6,238 nt of DNA, taken from DAIOSQ01 sp036752465. GTDB taxonomy: Bacteria; Pseudomonadota; Gammaproteobacteria; Legionellales; Legionellaceae. Positions within the stretch are counted from its first letter, which is position 1. Each line of letters starts with the position of its first letter. This document shows positions 5,907 through 6,238 of the stretch, piece after piece. Made by a program: the position numbers and the translations under genes. Location of the stretch: positions 1 through 6,238 of the forward strand of contig DAIOSQ010000106.1 in assembly GCA_036752465.1 (NCBI GenBank), given 5' to 3'. The notes beneath the pieces are model-generated. The model ran no database searches. It worked only from the letters and a program-made list of their open reading frames with translations, and was not told where the DNA came from.

Positions 5907-6238
5907 ATGATGAAATCATCGATGCTGGTTGATCACTTAAGATTTTATGTCATGCCTAAGTACAAAAAAATATCTGGATCCCATCCCCGCGTGATGGGTA
6001 AGACAGAGTTACCGGCGGAGTTTATTAATTTCCCCCCAAACACTGAGCGGGATGCTAGACAAAGGATACTAGCGGATCTACCACGGAATACTTTTGTTTT
6101 AACTGGTGAACATTCACTAAATGATGTTAAAGCCGCATGGACCAAAAATAAAGTGAATTGCGACTATACTCAAGGCTATATGAATGTCAGCCTCGCCACA
6201 TTCTCTGATGCGTTAACTCAGGATTTTTTCCAAATTAA
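5907..6238 (+). CDS. Unrecognised protein, N-terminal or downstream part (runs off right edge)
   Basis: An open frame from ATG 5907 (or ATG 5910) to the edge, 110 codons seen. It reads MMKSSMLVDHLRFYVMPKYK, then a Pro-containing stretch with TELPAEFINFPPNTERDARQ and LADLPRNTFVLTGEHSLNDV. It is soluble-looking, with no signal peptide or membrane segment, and I do not recognise a family. The ribosome site is weak (AGAGA at 5901-5905). It is in the same frame as the preceding ORF, separated by TGA 5895-5897 and the codons CCC AGA GAT. It may therefore be the continuation of that gene beyond a premature stop, or a second gene of an operon translated after it. Confidence 0.6.
   Translation, partial: MMKSSMLVDHLRFYVMPKYKKISGSHPRVMGKTELPAEFINFPPNTERDARQRILADLPRNTFVLTGEHSLNDVKAAWTKNKVNCDYTQGYMNVSLATFSDALTQDFFQI

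Noticed and set aside
5945..6145. 66-codon minus-strand frame
   Set aside because: It is opposite a longer open plus-strand frame with more protein-like composition and has no recognisable motif.
6084..6200. STAS-domain (MlaB-like) similarity of the right-edge ORF
   Set aside because: LTGEHSLNDVKAAW loosely recalls STAS proteins, but the conserved D-S/T-AG segment is absent where it would be expected.

Overview
The window looks like chromosomal DNA of a gammaproteobacterium. The left four fifths is a compact housekeeping block read on the minus strand: trmB, then hflK, hflC, purA and the start of fadH. HflK-HflC next to PurA is a well-known gammaproteobacterial arrangement, and all five proteins carry the expected family motifs. 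The genus cannot be fixed from the sequence. The character of the two right-hand ORFs makes me think of the Legionellales, but that is only an impression.

Layout, in minus-strand transcription order: trmB (4931-4248), a 184-bp gap with a weak terminator-like palindrome and a good sigma70 promoter candidate, hflK (4063-2894), hflC (2897-1983, ATGA overlap with hflK), an 82-bp gap with a weaker promoter candidate, purA (1900-602), and fadH (575 to the window edge, 26 bp after purA). HflK and HflC form the membrane complex that restrains the FtsH protease. PurA makes adenylosuccinate for AMP synthesis. FadH lets beta-oxidation handle unsaturated fatty acids. TrmB makes m7G46 in tRNA.

Right of trmB the DNA changes. 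About 4932-5277 holds no intact gene. It carries a decayed C-terminal scrap of an IS66-type transposase (minus strand, with a frameshift), a GC-rich perfect palindrome, and a strong plus-strand sigma70-like promoter whose -10 lies inside a 16-bp palindrome. From 5278 to the right edge, plus-strand reading frames encode proteins I do not recognise: a short piece starting at ATG 5278, a 158-aa protein with long hydrophobic stretches, and a third frame open to the window edge.

The main discovery candidate is here. The second and third frames are the same reading frame, separated by one TGA and three sense codons, and the first piece joins the second by a one-base frame change. The three could therefore be fragments of one larger gene, now broken, beginning at the strong promoter. 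This interpretation is inferred from frame geometry and has not been tested against homologues.
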